Assembly (NCBI GenBank): GCA_964529305.1
Contig: CAZGUX010000202.1
Span: 21,323-85,322, forward strand
Direction of reading: 5' to 3'
DNA from: CAZGUX01 sp964529305
Lineage (GTDB): Bacteria; Acidobacteriota; Terriglobia; Bryobacterales; Bryobacteraceae
Length of the DNA stretch: 64,000 bases
Position numbers and translations under genes: made by a program
In this document: positions 20,201 through 28,316 of the stretch, in pieces
How positions within the stretch are numbered: the first letter of the stretch is position 1
Layout: every line of letters begins with the position of its first letter
The notes under the pieces: model-generated
Seen by the model: only the letters and a program-made list of their open reading frames with translations
What the model was told of the DNA's origin: nothing
Database searches by the model: none

Positions 20201-20530
20201 ATTACTCTGTCGACATCGCGGCCTCGAGGCGACCAGATTGCCCGCTATTTCAACACCACGGCATTCTCCCTCCCCGCGGCCGGCAGCTTTGGCGCCAGCG
20301 GACGAAACATCCTTCGGGGCCCCGGTGATGCCTCCGTCGATTTTTCCGTGTTCAAGAGCTTTTTCCTCTTTGAGCGGGCTCGCATCCAGTTCCGCAGCGA
20401 GTTCTTCAATCTCTTCAACCGGCCGTCTTTCGGGAACCCGATCACCACCTTCAACAGCCCGAATTTCGGGCAGATCACGACGGCCGGGCCCGGCCGCGTG
20501 GTGCAATTCGGATTGCGGTTGACACTGTAG
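17291..20530 (+). CDS. TonB-dependent receptor, Oar-like
   Basis: The 1079-residue protein has a signal peptide ending in AFGQ and a carboxypeptidase-regulatory-like domain at about 28-115 (TGTILGTVKDTSGAVVVG). A plug segment with VVERRRVEDLPLNGRN follows, then GGGVVNVVTKSGTNSLHGSLY at the plug/barrel boundary and a long beta-barrel. The DLPLNGRN motif is typical of the acidobacterial receptor family. It ends GLRLTL, without the usual terminal Phe. The glycosidase-like gene starts 9 bases after its stop, so the two form an uptake-and-cleavage unit, probably for an oligosaccharide or glycoside. Confidence 0.92.
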   Translation: MRRLSQPISQLCAVALCCLSFAAPAFGQATGTILGTVKDTSGAVVVGAKITLVNEGTGVTRSVTADPTGSFLIPRLPVGSYTARAEQSGFRTFENRGIVLQVDQSVTLAIMLDVGEVATEVTVQGAATLLQTNTATLSQVVERRRVEDLPLNGRNILQLIRLNAGIVNRGIGTYSQFQIAGGGYGSPNSVNGTRGNQTTFLLDGGNNTNGIINSANPFPNPDAVQEFSVQTNNFSAEFGNVGGGVVNVVTKSGTNSLHGSLYEFYRDGRLNARSFFATQQDALKRHQFGATVGGPVLLPKLYNGRNRTFFFAAYQGTRNREVITSSRITGFTAAQKTGDLSSITTPVRDPLTNTPFAGNIIPQNRFDPVSAKFLELMPAANVAGTSFYTFVAPKDRRDEGQYTGRLDHQLTSKDQLTARWFQFGYVRDPALNPGNLYSARGGERSQAKNIHVSHTRIFSSSLLNVAKYTYNYQRADPASALNLAPSDFGSRMVRGDPTAHFSLAISGYNSVSPSFVGRNFNKSHEFADTISYSSGRHNLRFGYQYLRDYKFASNDFNNSGTFTFSGQRAGQALGDFLLGLPVSLSIRNVAVSDTLANYHGLFVHDDWRITRTLTLNFGLRWDGVEPYIDRRGYQPYFRPGQRSTIFPRAPLGALFPGDAGVPESDSARRNARPADPDRNNLAPRFGLAWNPTPKLVIRAAYGVFYSHATAQITAVAAEPWVRLTNLDNPPSFSNPFGNGQPVNPNVNEAATDFVFSAAPALSVMDPDFKMGIIQTMNFGFERQLATDLMVRAMYVGTIGQHLEIGRELNAAVYSPTATTGNINARRPYAGIGNIRNTESSGRSWYHSMQLSATRRFSKGLSFQMNYTLSKSIDDTSILISPANSVGPNPSNRRLNQGLSDFDATHTLVASGIWELPGLKTGSAVVRQIVNGWQLNPIISIQSGVPFTPFDSRDLALAGVGNGIRLLTNGDITLSTSRPRGDQIARYFNTTAFSLPAAGSFGASGRNILRGPGDASVDFSVFKSFFLFERARIQFRSEFFNLFNRPSFGNPITTFNSPNFGQITTAGPGRVVQFGLRLTL

Positions 20531-20539
20531 GGGTATGTT

Positions 20540-21886
20540 ATGAATCGCAGGCAGTTCGTCGGCGGCGCGTACGCCGCTCTCACCACCGGGCGTGTCCTGA
20601 GGGCCGAACCGCTCGACCTCCGCCGCGGCGAACACAAAGGCGTGGGGCCGGTGGAGTGCCCGGACGGCAGTGTCCAGTTGAGGATCAACCGCAACGGCAG
20701 TGGCGAGTTCGGCGCCGAGGGCGAGTTTCTTTCCCAGGCGATCGCGATCGAAGGAAAGCCGCGCCTCCGATGGACGCCTCAATGGATCACACCGCAGCGC
20801 TATCAGAAGCACCCGGCCAACCCGGTCTACGGCCCGGCGCAATCCGGTGAGTGGGACAACTGGACCAACGGGGTCGGCATCGTCCGTACCGCCGACGGCC
20901 GCCACTATCACATGTATTACGCGGATCAGAAGAACGGGATCGGGTTTGCCGTCGCCTCGATTGACCAGCCGACGGTCTGGAAGGAACATCCCAACAGTCC
21001 TGTCCTTCGGCCCAAGGGTGCGTCCCATTGGGAGGGTGACCGGCTCAACCAGCCTCGCATGGCCAAGGTGACCGACACCCACTGGCGCATGTACTACACC
21101 GGCTGGGGAGGCGGTGTCTGGAGGATGGGGCTGGCGGAAAGCTTCGACGGCGGGTTGACCTGGCGCCGCCATTCCGATGAACCGGTGTTGCCCTTGGGCG
21201 AGAAGGGGAGCCCGGACAGTGGGTCCGCCTGCGTGCCGATGGTTCTGCGCCACAACGGCAAATGGCACATGTGGTACACCGCCACGGTGACTCGCGATCA
21301 GGGCATCCACCTGTGTTACGCCACCTCCCAGGACGGCGTGCGGTGGGAGAAATACAGCGGCAACCCGGTCCTGCCCACACTCCGCGATTCCAAGTACGAG
21401 ACTTCGGTCGTGTCACGTCCGTGCGTCCGCATCGAAGACGGCGTGTTCAAGATCTGGTACTCCATGCGGGGGCCAACCTATCGCATCGGTTATGCGGAGT
21501 CCATCGACGGCATCCGCTGGGAGCGCAGTCCGATCAGGCCAATCCTCGATGTCTCGCCGCAAGGTTGGGATAGTGAGATGGTTGAATACCCGGAGATCGA
21601 CGTGGTCAACGGCGTCTATCGCATGTGGTATTGCGGCAATGGCTTCGGGACCGTCGGCTACACCGAGGGGATCCTCGAGACCAGTCTGCGCGTGCAGACT
21701 CGCACAGGGCCGTCCCGTGAGTCCGGCGCCCAATGGAGTGACTGGTCGGCGCCTTACGTCTCCGCCAGCGGCGAGGCGCTGCGGTCCGCATCCAATTCGT
21801 ACGTCCAGGTCAGGGTGTTGTTCCGCTCGTCGAATCCGCGATTGAGCCCTTCATTGCGAGCGATCGAGCTGTTGCGGAGTGCCTGA
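20540..21886 (+). CDS. Five-bladed beta-propeller glycosidase-like protein (GH32/43/130 type), Tat signal
   Basis: The 448-residue protein starts MNRRQFVGGAYAAL, a Tat-type signal. The body is a repeat of propeller strands with the recurrent WYTA/MYYT pattern: YHMYYADQ, WRMYYTGWGGG, WHMWYTATV, FKIWYSMRG and YRMWYCGNG. These mark five blades as in GH32, GH43 and GH130 families. The acidic catalytic residues cannot be assigned safely by eye, so the substrate (fructan, arabinan, mannoside or other) stays open. A C-terminal stretch after about 380 looks like an added beta domain. It follows the TonB receptor gene by 9 bases and probably cleaves what that receptor captures. Confidence 0.78.
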   Translation: MNRRQFVGGAYAALTTGRVLRAEPLDLRRGEHKGVGPVECPDGSVQLRINRNGSGEFGAEGEFLSQAIAIEGKPRLRWTPQWITPQRYQKHPANPVYGPAQSGEWDNWTNGVGIVRTADGRHYHMYYADQKNGIGFAVASIDQPTVWKEHPNSPVLRPKGASHWEGDRLNQPRMAKVTDTHWRMYYTGWGGGVWRMGLAESFDGGLTWRRHSDEPVLPLGEKGSPDSGSACVPMVLRHNGKWHMWYTATVTRDQGIHLCYATSQDGVRWEKYSGNPVLPTLRDSKYETSVVSRPCVRIEDGVFKIWYSMRGPTYRIGYAESIDGIRWERSPIRPILDVSPQGWDSEMVEYPEIDVVNGVYRMWYCGNGFGTVGYTEGILETSLRVQTRTGPSRESGAQWSDWSAPYVSASGEALRSASNSYVQVRVLFRSSNPRLSPSLRAIELLRSA

Positions 21887-21956
21887 GCGAAAATCGAGGA
21901 AACGCGAAACAAGTCTCGCGTCATCATGTTGAAACGATCGGCTTTTACGATGTTGA

Positions 21957-21985
21957 TTGACACAACGCGAACGTTCCCATAACAT
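21957..21985 (+). promoter_or_regulatory. Candidate sigma-70 promoter for third TonB receptor
   Basis: A perfect TTGACA at 21957-21962 and TAACAT at 21980-21985 are spaced by exactly 17 bases. They lie about 100 bases before the ATG at 22087. This suggests the third receptor has its own transcript. Confidence 0.55.
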
Positions 21986-22086
21986 CACTACCGCCCGACG
22001 AAGGCCAGTTGTGCCGTACTGTGCCGCATTTCGCCTCCGGTAGAGCGGGGGACTTGTCTATTTCAAACGTATCCAGGAAGGCACTC

Positions 22087-25000
22087 ATGAACCCACGTTG
22101 CACCTCAATTTACGCCCGCTATGGAGCCGCACTCATCCCACTCGTTGTGTTCTTCCTGACACAGGGTGCAGTGGGCCAGGTGAATCCGGTCGGTTCTCTG
22201 GACGGCGACGTCCGGGATGCGACGGGGGCGTTGCTCACCGGCACTCAGGTCACCCTGACAAACACGGGAACGAATCAGAAGAAGGCGAGCACGACCAACG
22301 ACCAAGGAGTCTACTATTTCAATCTCGTCCTCCCGGGGGAGTACCGCCTGGAGGTGGAGCGCGCCGGATTCCGCCGCTTCTCCCGCACCGTGACGGTGGA
22401 GGCCGGTAGGAAGCTGACCGTGAACATCGCCATGGTGGTGGGTGACGTCCAGGATCGCGTCGAAGTGGTGGCGGACGCGCCCATGCTGGAAACCAGCACA
22501 GCCTCGACCAGCACTACCGTGAACCGCCGATTCATCGCCGAATTGCCGATGTCGGGCCGAAACGTCATGCAGCTCTCGATCCTCACCGCGGGCGTGGTCC
22601 AGATGACCAACCCCCTGGACAACTACGGATTGGACAATCGCAGCGCGGTCGCCTATTTCTCGTCCAACGGCGCCAGCTACCGCATGAACAACTTCCTGAT
22701 GGACGGCGTGCCCAACCAGCACTACGACACCATCTCGTACATGCCCCCAGCCGACCAGGTGCAGGAGTTCAATATCCAGACCAACTCCTTCGACGCCGAG
22801 TACGGCCATGGAGGCGGCGCCTACATCAACGTCACCACCCGCTCCGGCACCAACCAGCTTCACGGAAGCCTGTACGAATATCTCCGCAATGACGCGTTGA
22901 ATGCGACCAATTTCTTCAACAAGTGGTCCGGGCTTGCCAGGCCGTCGCTGCGCTATAACCAGTTCGGCGGCGCCGCCGGCGGACGCGTGATCAAGGATAA
23001 GCTGTTCTGGTTCTTCAACTACGAGGGTGTGCGGAACCAGACTCCCAACACCGTGATCACCACGGTCCCGACCGAACTGCAGCGTCAGGGAGACTTTTCC
23101 AAGACCTTCGATGCGTCCGGGAGGCAGATCGGCGTGTACGATCCCTTTAGCACGCGGCCGAATCCCAACCAGGCCGGCCGGTTTCTGCGGACTCAGTTCC
23201 CCGGCAACGTGATTCCCGCGTCGGCAATCAACACGGCCGCGAAGAATATCATCGCGGCCTACGTGCCGGCGCCGAACCTTCCCGGGAACGCGAATTCCGG
23301 AACGAACAACTATGTGAAGTCCCTGACCAATCGGATCCCGATGGACAACTTCACGGTGCGGGTGGATTACAGCCTCGGGTCGCGCCACCGGATTTTCGGC
23401 CGCGAATCGCGCACGAACACGCCGAACCTCTCGCCCAACGTGATCGACGTCGGCACCGCGTTCACGGTCCTGACCCAGCATTCGGTCGGCATCGGCGACA
23501 CCATTGTGCTTACCCCGGCGACGACGCTGGTACTGAGCGCCGGGCTGACCCGCTACGATCTCGTCTCCACCAAACAGGAAGTGGATCTGGCCGGGCTGGG
23601 ATTCGCCAGAAGCTGGGTGCAATCCCTGCAGCAGAACAAGCTGGCGCAAATGACCAATCCCGACATGGTGACGGTCGGCGCCTCAGGCGGCAGCCGGTTC
23701 GACAAGGGGAATCAGTATTCCTTCCTTGCCAACATGAGCCACTTCCGTGGGCGGCAGAACATGAAGTGGGGATTCCAGACGCAGATCCGCCAGAACAATT
23801 CCCTCGGGTCCAACGCGCCGTCGGGCGCGTTCGCGTTCACCCGCGCTTTCACTCAGGGCCCCGACCCCAACACCACCGGATCGGCGGTAGGCAACGGCAT
23901 CGCGTCCTTCCTGATTGGCACTCCAGCGAGCGGCAACGCGACGATCTTCCCGACCAACTCGGCGCAGACGCCCTACTACGGCTTCTACTTCCAGGATGAC
24001 ATTCGCGTATCGAGCCGGATGACCGTGAATCTCGGCCTTCGCTACGATCTCAAACGGCCCGCCACGGAGCGCTTCAACAACATGAGCCGCTGGGATTTCG
24101 CGGCGACCAATCCGATCGATGCCGCGGCGCGGGCGGCCTACGCGAAGAATCCGATTCCCGAACTTCCCGTGGATCAGTTCAAGGTGATCGGAGGCCTGAA
24201 CTTCGCCTCGCCGGGCGACCGCCGCGCCGCCAAGACCGACACCAACGACTGGGGTCCGCGCATCGGGCTGACGTTCCGCCTCACCCAGAGGACGGTTCTG
24301 CGCGCCGGCTTTGGCCTTTTCTACGACTACTGGTCGGTGGGAGACTTCGGCCAGGACGGCTTCTCCTCGTCGACCCCGATGGTAACGAGCCTGGATGGCG
24401 TCACGCCGCTGAACCTACTGAACAATCCGTTCCCGGATGGGTTGGTTCAGCCCCCCGGGAGTTCCCGGGGACTCACCACCCTGCTCGGCACCAGCATGCA
24501 GGTGTTCCCGGATCGGGACCGCAACCCGTACAACGAGAAGTGGCAGTTTGGCATCCAGCGGGAATTGATGAAGGATCTCTCCCTGGAAATCAACTACGTG
24601 GGCGAGACGGCGCAAAGCCTGTACCTTGGCAACCGGACAAGCGGCAGCAACGGGGAGATGACACGGCAGTTGAAGGTGCTGCCGGCACAGTACCTCGCGC
24701 TGGGCTCCCGCTTGCAGGCGACGGTTCCCAATCCGTTCGCCGGCCTGATTCCATCCAGCGTAGCTCTGGGCCGTCCTACGATCTCTGTGCAGAATCTCCT
24801 CTCCACCTGGTCGCAGATGGGCGATCTCACGGTTCGCCGCTCAACCGGGGGCCGGACCTACTACCACGCCCTGCAGACCACCGCGACCAAGCGCTTCTCA
24901 CACGGCTTGCAATTCCTCGGCACCTACACCTTTTCACGACAGATCGAGCGGGTCCAGTTCCTGAACGACAGCGACCCCGGGCCGTCGAAGTCCATCGGAT

Positions 25001-25518
25001 TCATGTGGGCGCCCCATCGCCTCACGCTCAGCGGCGTCTACGAACTGCCCTTCGGCGCCGGAAAGCCTTTTCTGAAGCAGGCAGGCATCGTCGACAAACT
25101 GGTGGGCGGCTGGCAGTTGTCGGTGATTCAGACTTTCCAGAGCAGCCCGGCGTTGCTGCTGCCGGACGTGCTCTATACCGGTGGGGATCCGCGTCTGCCG
25201 CCGGACCAGCGGTCCGTGACCAAGTGGTTCAACACGGCCGCGTTCGCCCCACTGCCGTCCTTCACTCTGCGAAACGTATCGACACGCCTGGCGCGCCTGC
25301 GCGGAGATGCCATCGTCAACTACGACCTCTCGCTCTCCAAGTCCGTCAGGCTTACCGAGCGGTTGCGCCTGCAATTGCGCGGAGAGGCGTTCAACGCATT
25401 GAACCGGCTTCAGCACGGCGCTCCGAATCTGACTCCGTCCAGCGGGGCTTACGGCCGGATTACCAATCAGGCGAACGCGCCGCGCTCGATCCAACTGGGG
25501 GCGCGCCTGGAGTTCTAG
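22087..25518 (+). CDS. TonB-dependent receptor, Oar-like
   Basis: The start at 22087 is chosen because a good AGGAAGG site precedes it by 6 bases and it yields a signal peptide ending in GAVGQ; the frame is open back to 22009. The mature protein (1143-residue precursor) has the carboxypeptidase-regulatory domain (GSLDGDVRDATGALLTG), a plug with NRRFIAELPMSGRNVMQ, the boundary motif GGGAYINVTTRSGTNQLHGS, and a barrel ending in GARLEF with terminal Phe. It is the second receptor around the propeller glycosidase at 20540, so the three genes probably serve related substrates. Confidence 0.92.
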   Translation: MNPRCTSIYARYGAALIPLVVFFLTQGAVGQVNPVGSLDGDVRDATGALLTGTQVTLTNTGTNQKKASTTNDQGVYYFNLVLPGEYRLEVERAGFRRFSRTVTVEAGRKLTVNIAMVVGDVQDRVEVVADAPMLETSTASTSTTVNRRFIAELPMSGRNVMQLSILTAGVVQMTNPLDNYGLDNRSAVAYFSSNGASYRMNNFLMDGVPNQHYDTISYMPPADQVQEFNIQTNSFDAEYGHGGGAYINVTTRSGTNQLHGSLYEYLRNDALNATNFFNKWSGLARPSLRYNQFGGAAGGRVIKDKLFWFFNYEGVRNQTPNTVITTVPTELQRQGDFSKTFDASGRQIGVYDPFSTRPNPNQAGRFLRTQFPGNVIPASAINTAAKNIIAAYVPAPNLPGNANSGTNNYVKSLTNRIPMDNFTVRVDYSLGSRHRIFGRESRTNTPNLSPNVIDVGTAFTVLTQHSVGIGDTIVLTPATTLVLSAGLTRYDLVSTKQEVDLAGLGFARSWVQSLQQNKLAQMTNPDMVTVGASGGSRFDKGNQYSFLANMSHFRGRQNMKWGFQTQIRQNNSLGSNAPSGAFAFTRAFTQGPDPNTTGSAVGNGIASFLIGTPASGNATIFPTNSAQTPYYGFYFQDDIRVSSRMTVNLGLRYDLKRPATERFNNMSRWDFAATNPIDAAARAAYAKNPIPELPVDQFKVIGGLNFASPGDRRAAKTDTNDWGPRIGLTFRLTQRTVLRAGFGLFYDYWSVGDFGQDGFSSSTPMVTSLDGVTPLNLLNNPFPDGLVQPPGSSRGLTTLLGTSMQVFPDRDRNPYNEKWQFGIQRELMKDLSLEINYVGETAQSLYLGNRTSGSNGEMTRQLKVLPAQYLALGSRLQATVPNPFAGLIPSSVALGRPTISVQNLLSTWSQMGDLTVRRSTGGRTYYHALQTTATKRFSHGLQFLGTYTFSRQIERVQFLNDSDPGPSKSIGFMWAPHRLTLSGVYELPFGAGKPFLKQAGIVDKLVGGWQLSVIQTFQSSPALLLPDVLYTGGDPRLPPDQRSVTKWFNTAAFAPLPSFTLRNVSTRLARLRGDAIVNYDLSLSKSVRLTERLRLQLRGEAFNALNRLQHGAPNLTPSSGAYGRITNQANAPRSIQLGARLEF

Positions 25519-25551
25519 ATGTGACCTAGAGCGGGCCGACGCCGGCACTCT

Positions 25552-26424
25552 CTAGTTGCCGCGGCAGTCGTAACGGTCGTCGACCATCCATCGAGTGCCG
25601 TTCAGGTACGTCTTGGATCCGTCCGTGGTCAGGCTAATGGTCTCACTGCCTAGTAGCAGGTAGACCTGCCCGCCCTTCGAAACCAGACTCCACCGGCCGG
25701 CGGTCGACTGGGGATTGGCGCCCGTGGCCGATGCGCCCGGAACGTTGATCGCCGCGTCAAACTGCCCGTTCAACGAGTACCTGCCATCCGCGCACAATCC
25801 GATGACTTTGTGTTCGCTGTAGCCGGAATAGTTGCCTCCGGTCGAGCTGTTGTAGCGGCTGAAGTAGTGCAGTTGCCGGTTGCGCAGCCTTTGATTCCAG
25901 GCCGCGACTGCCGGGTCTGTGGAAACCGGCACGCCGGACGCTGCCGGTGTCATGCCGAATCTTACCGTCTTTGCGATCGCTGCCACAAACGCCACGTGCC
26001 CCTCGGAGAATTGCGCCACGGGCGATCCAGCCATGATATAGGCGCCCTTTCCTGGCCCCAGCATCGCAATGGCGTACGCCCGGACCGCGCTTCCCTGAAT
26101 CGTGCCCTGCATCGGAATCCCCAGCGAAGCCGGACTCAAGGTCTGTACCGGACCCGACGGGAGCAGTTGCACGTCTTTGCCGGCAAGGAAACCCTCGCTT
26201 GCCGTTTTGCGGAGGCTCGCCATGCTGGTTTCCTCGAGAGGCATCACCAGGGTCATGCCAGGCAGCGTCGCGCTGCCTACGGCGAACCAAAGCGGTTCGC
26301 GTTCTGCTCGCGCCCCCGGCGGTACCTGGAATGAAAAGCCGAATTGGGGGTCGCTCACTAAGTTTGCCGTCTGGGCCGCGAGCGCCGCGGGGGCGAGTAG
26401 AAGGAATCCGATCTGGTGGAGCAT
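25552..26424 (-). CDS. Secreted protein of unknown function
   Basis: I do not recognise this 290-residue protein. The start at 26424 gives a clear signal peptide, MLHQIGFLLLAPAALAAQ; the frame is open upstream, but that part has the composition of non-coding GC-rich sequence. The mature N-terminus (SDPQFGFSFQVPPGA) resembles proteins that carry a short exported lipid- or stress-related beta domain. The second half has many Gly, Tyr and Ser residues (YNSSTGGNYSGYSEHKV) and a C-terminal segment with a single Cys (RYDCRG). It is convergent with the TonB receptor gene. No operon partner is obvious. Confidence 0.7.
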   Translation of the reverse strand: MLHQIGFLLLAPAALAAQTANLVSDPQFGFSFQVPPGARAEREPLWFAVGSATLPGMTLVMPLEETSMASLRKTASEGFLAGKDVQLLPSGPVQTLSPASLGIPMQGTIQGSAVRAYAIAMLGPGKGAYIMAGSPVAQFSEGHVAFVAAIAKTVRFGMTPAASGVPVSTDPAVAAWNQRLRNRQLHYFSRYNSSTGGNYSGYSEHKVIGLCADGRYSLNGQFDAAINVPGASATGANPQSTAGRWSLVSKGGQVYLLLGSETISLTTDGSKTYLNGTRWMVDDRYDCRGN

Positions 26425-26531
26425 CGCACGTGTTCTCCAGTCCCAGTAGCGGAATTCGCAGTCGGAACAGATCACGGTCTGCCGGATTCTCCCCCCACGC
26501 CGTTCCCGGACAGTCGTGGCGCCCGGCTCCC

Positions 26532-26879
26532 CTACACGGCTTTGGGATAGCGCTGCGTGGCGAAGCCCACGATGGCGCCGAGGAGGCTTCCCGGCAGCAT
26601 GATCTCGAAGTAGTAATGCTGTCCGCCGGGGTCCGGCATCGCCGCGACCAGATAGCTCAGCGTCAGGCCCACCGTCAGTCCGACGCCGATTCCAAGAGGC
26701 AGGGACTTGACTTTGCGCGCCACGGCGCCGGTGATGACTCCGGTCAGGACCCCCTTCATCGTCGAGCCCAAAACAATCCCGGCGAGTTGGTCTCTCACCG
26801 CAGGGGTGAACCACGCCGTCAACCCGTCAAATACGCCCAGCACCCCTCCGAGCACCAGGCCGAGTACCGCTTTGTTCAT
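26532..26879 (-). CDS. Small glycine-rich integral membrane protein
   Basis: The 115-residue protein has three hydrophobic, glycine-rich segments: about 3-23, 35-52 and 60-80, with another toward the C-terminus (MLPGSLLGAIVGF). The pattern resembles small membrane proteins with a glycine-zipper look. ATG 26879 is chosen over the GTG at 26885 because a GAGGAG site precedes it by 5 bases. It lies about 100 bases upstream of the secreted protein gene and could share its transcript. Function unknown. Confidence 0.7.
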   Translation of the reverse strand: MNKAVLGLVLGGVLGVFDGLTAWFTPAVRDQLAGIVLGSTMKGVLTGVITGAVARKVKSLPLGIGVGLTVGLTLSYLVAAMPDPGGQHYYFEIMLPGSLLGAIVGFATQRYPKAV

Positions 26880-26930
26880 TGACACTCCTCTTTCAGGCAG
26901 CGATCGGGCCGTGACCCAACGGGCTCGCAG

Positions 26931-26948
26931 GGCGGGCTCAAGCCCGCC
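26931..26948. repeat. Short perfect palindrome, GGCGGGCT-N2-AGCCCGCC
   Basis: Two perfect 8-base arms around a 2-base centre lie in the gap upstream of the small membrane protein gene. Elements of this form are common as extragenic palindromes in high-GC genomes. Only one copy was seen in this window. Confidence 0.5.
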
Positions 26949-27023
26949 GCGGCCTGAAGAGCCGTCCCACAGAGAGCAGTTCCGTGCCGGCTCGATTCTC
27001 TTTAAGCTGATTCACGGGACTGG

Positions 27024-27533
27024 TCAGACCCGCCGCCGGAAACCTAACTCGTCTTTCCAGGCTTCGAGCGTATTGTAGACGATGGGGCAGTAGACGGCGC
27101 GGTCCACCATCTGCCACATCCGGCTGACGAGCGAACCCTCCGAACCGGTCAGGTGAGGGAAGTTCTCACAGGTTCGGGGCCGGGCCTCGTAGACGGTGCA
27201 CGTCGTGCCGTCCAGGAAGATGCAGCCGGCCTCGGTGCGCCGGAGGATCAACCCTTCCTCCTCCGATTGCTGTGTATAGTCGCGGAGGAAGTCAGGTTCC
27301 CGCAGGCGAAGGTGCCGGGCGAGTTTGTCGACGTCCCGGGGTTGCAGGGTCACCGTGGCCTTCTTGCAGCAGTTCGCGCACACCGTGCAGTCGATCTCTT
27401 CTTCCACGGCCTGTGCCATTCGCTTGAGCTGTTTCTCATGGACGACCTGTTGCTTCAGGCGCATGCGAAAGCGCAAGTTCTCGTCGCGTTTCTTTTCGCC
27501 GAGGCGGGCGATCTGGACCAGGTCGGTCAGCAT
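27024..27533 (-). CDS. YkgJ-family cysteine-cluster protein
   Basis: The 169-residue protein has the CxxCxxCC cluster CTVCANCC, then GCIFLDGTTCTVYEARPRTC and a last Cys in YCPIV. This is the eight-cysteine pattern of YkgJ/FliB-like proteins (UPF0153), which probably bind zinc or an iron-sulfur centre. ATG 27533 is preceded by GGGAAG at a good distance; a TTG at 27545 is possible but weaker. No partner gene is near, and the exact role of the family is not established. Confidence 0.85.
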   Translation of the reverse strand: MLTDLVQIARLGEKKRDENLRFRMRLKQQVVHEKQLKRMAQAVEEEIDCTVCANCCKKATVTLQPRDVDKLARHLRLREPDFLRDYTQQSEEEGLILRRTEAGCIFLDGTTCTVYEARPRTCENFPHLTGSEGSLVSRMWQMVDRAVYCPIVYNTLEAWKDELGFRRRV

Positions 27534-27561
27534 GGTACTTCCCAATTGTAAGGCTGGTGTG

Positions 27562-27592
27562 GCGCCGGGCGATGTTGTTTGTCGCCCGGCGC
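27562..27592. repeat. GC-rich hairpin, related to the one at 47046
   Basis: GCGCCGGGCGA and its exact reverse complement flank a 9-base loop. It sits between two divergent genes, so it cannot be a terminator for either. The inner CGCCGGGCGA stem is shared with the hairpin at 47046-47080. Confidence 0.6.
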
Positions 27593-27656
27593 GCGGTCAA
27601 ACCTGGCTCTTGCAGGCAGCCGCCATCCATGACCGGATCGACCCGAACCAATGACT

Positions 27657-27684
27657 CTCACTGTATCGAAAATGATACAGTGAG
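27657..27684. promoter_or_regulatory. Perfect inverted repeat upstream of higBA, probable operator
   Basis: CTCACTGTATC and GATACAGTGAG are exact reverse complements separated by GAAAAT. The right arm ends 3 bases before the higB ATG. Position and symmetry fit binding by the HigBA complex or HigA alone. Confidence 0.7.
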
Positions 27685-27687
27685 TGG

Positions 27688-28038
27688 ATGAAGCCCCTGA
27701 AGCGTCTTCCCGCGGTCTTCTACCGCACGGACAGGGGGCGGGAACCGGTGCGGGAATGGCTCAAGGGTCTCGATCCCGAAGACCGCAAAGCCATCGGAGA
27801 GGACATTAAGGACGTGGAGTTCTCCTGGCCGATTGGGATGCCTCTCGTGAGGAGCATGGGCAACGGGCTTTGGGAAGTGCGCAGCAGTTTGCCGCTGGGA
27901 AGAATCGCCCGTGTGCTGTTCTGCGTGGATGAAGAGAGCATGATCCTTTTGCATGGGTTCATCAAGAAGTCGCAGAAAACGCCCAAGGTGGAAGTCGATC
28001 TCGCGCTCAAGCGGATGAAAGGAGGAGTAGGAGCGTGA
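27688..28038 (+). CDS. higB: HigB/Gp49-like type II toxin
   Basis: This 116-residue basic protein matches the RelE-superfamily HigB (phage Gp49-like) fold: an opening strand with FYRTDRGREPVREWLKGL, a central LWEVRSSL at 61-68, and the family C-terminus LLHGFIKKSQKTP at 87-99. Such toxins cleave mRNA, usually on the ribosome. It is toxin-first with the antitoxin gene overlapping its end by 4 bases (GTGA), the normal order for HigBA. A perfect palindrome just before the ATG is the likely autoregulation site. The leader is so short that translation probably has a weak or no Shine-Dalgarno. Confidence 0.9.
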   Translation: MKPLKRLPAVFYRTDRGREPVREWLKGLDPEDRKAIGEDIKDVEFSWPIGMPLVRSMGNGLWEVRSSLPLGRIARVLFCVDEESMILLHGFIKKSQKTPKVEVDLALKRMKGGVGA

Positions 28039-28316
28039 AGCGGAAGAACAAGGGGTCATCCTTCGATAGCTGGCTCCGAGCGGAAGGATTGTACGAGGAA
28101 GCGACTTCCGCGGCCATCAAGCGCGTCCTTTCACGCCAGCTTGAAGCGGCGATGAAGGAAAAGAACGTTTCCCGCACCGAGATGGCGCGCCAAATGCGAA
28201 CCAGCCGCGCGGCTCTCAATCGACTCCTTGATCCGGAAAACGGTGCTGTGACACTGTCAACGTTGCGCAAAGCCGCGTTAGTCCTTGGGCGGGAGATTCG
28301 CGTGGAACTGGTCTGA
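28035..28316 (+). CDS. higA: HigA-type antitoxin, HTH (XRE) family
   Basis: The 93-residue protein carries an XRE-like helix-turn-helix at about 45-72 (VSRTEMARQMRTSRAALNRLL), followed by a short dimer strand at the C-terminus. It starts at a GTG overlapping the toxin stop and should neutralise HigB and repress the operon through the palindrome at 27657. Its last 39 bases overlap the 3' end of the converging pseudouridine synthase gene, so the two proteins share coding sequence on opposite strands. Confidence 0.88.
   Translation: MKRKNKGSSFDSWLRAEGLYEEATSAAIKRVLSRQLEAAMKEKNVSRTEMARQMRTSRAALNRLLDPENGAVTLSTLRKAALVLGREIRVELV

Noticed and set aside
26425..26814. N-terminal extension of the secreted protein at 25552
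   Set aside because: It overlaps the membrane-protein gene, is Arg-rich and would hide the signal peptide.
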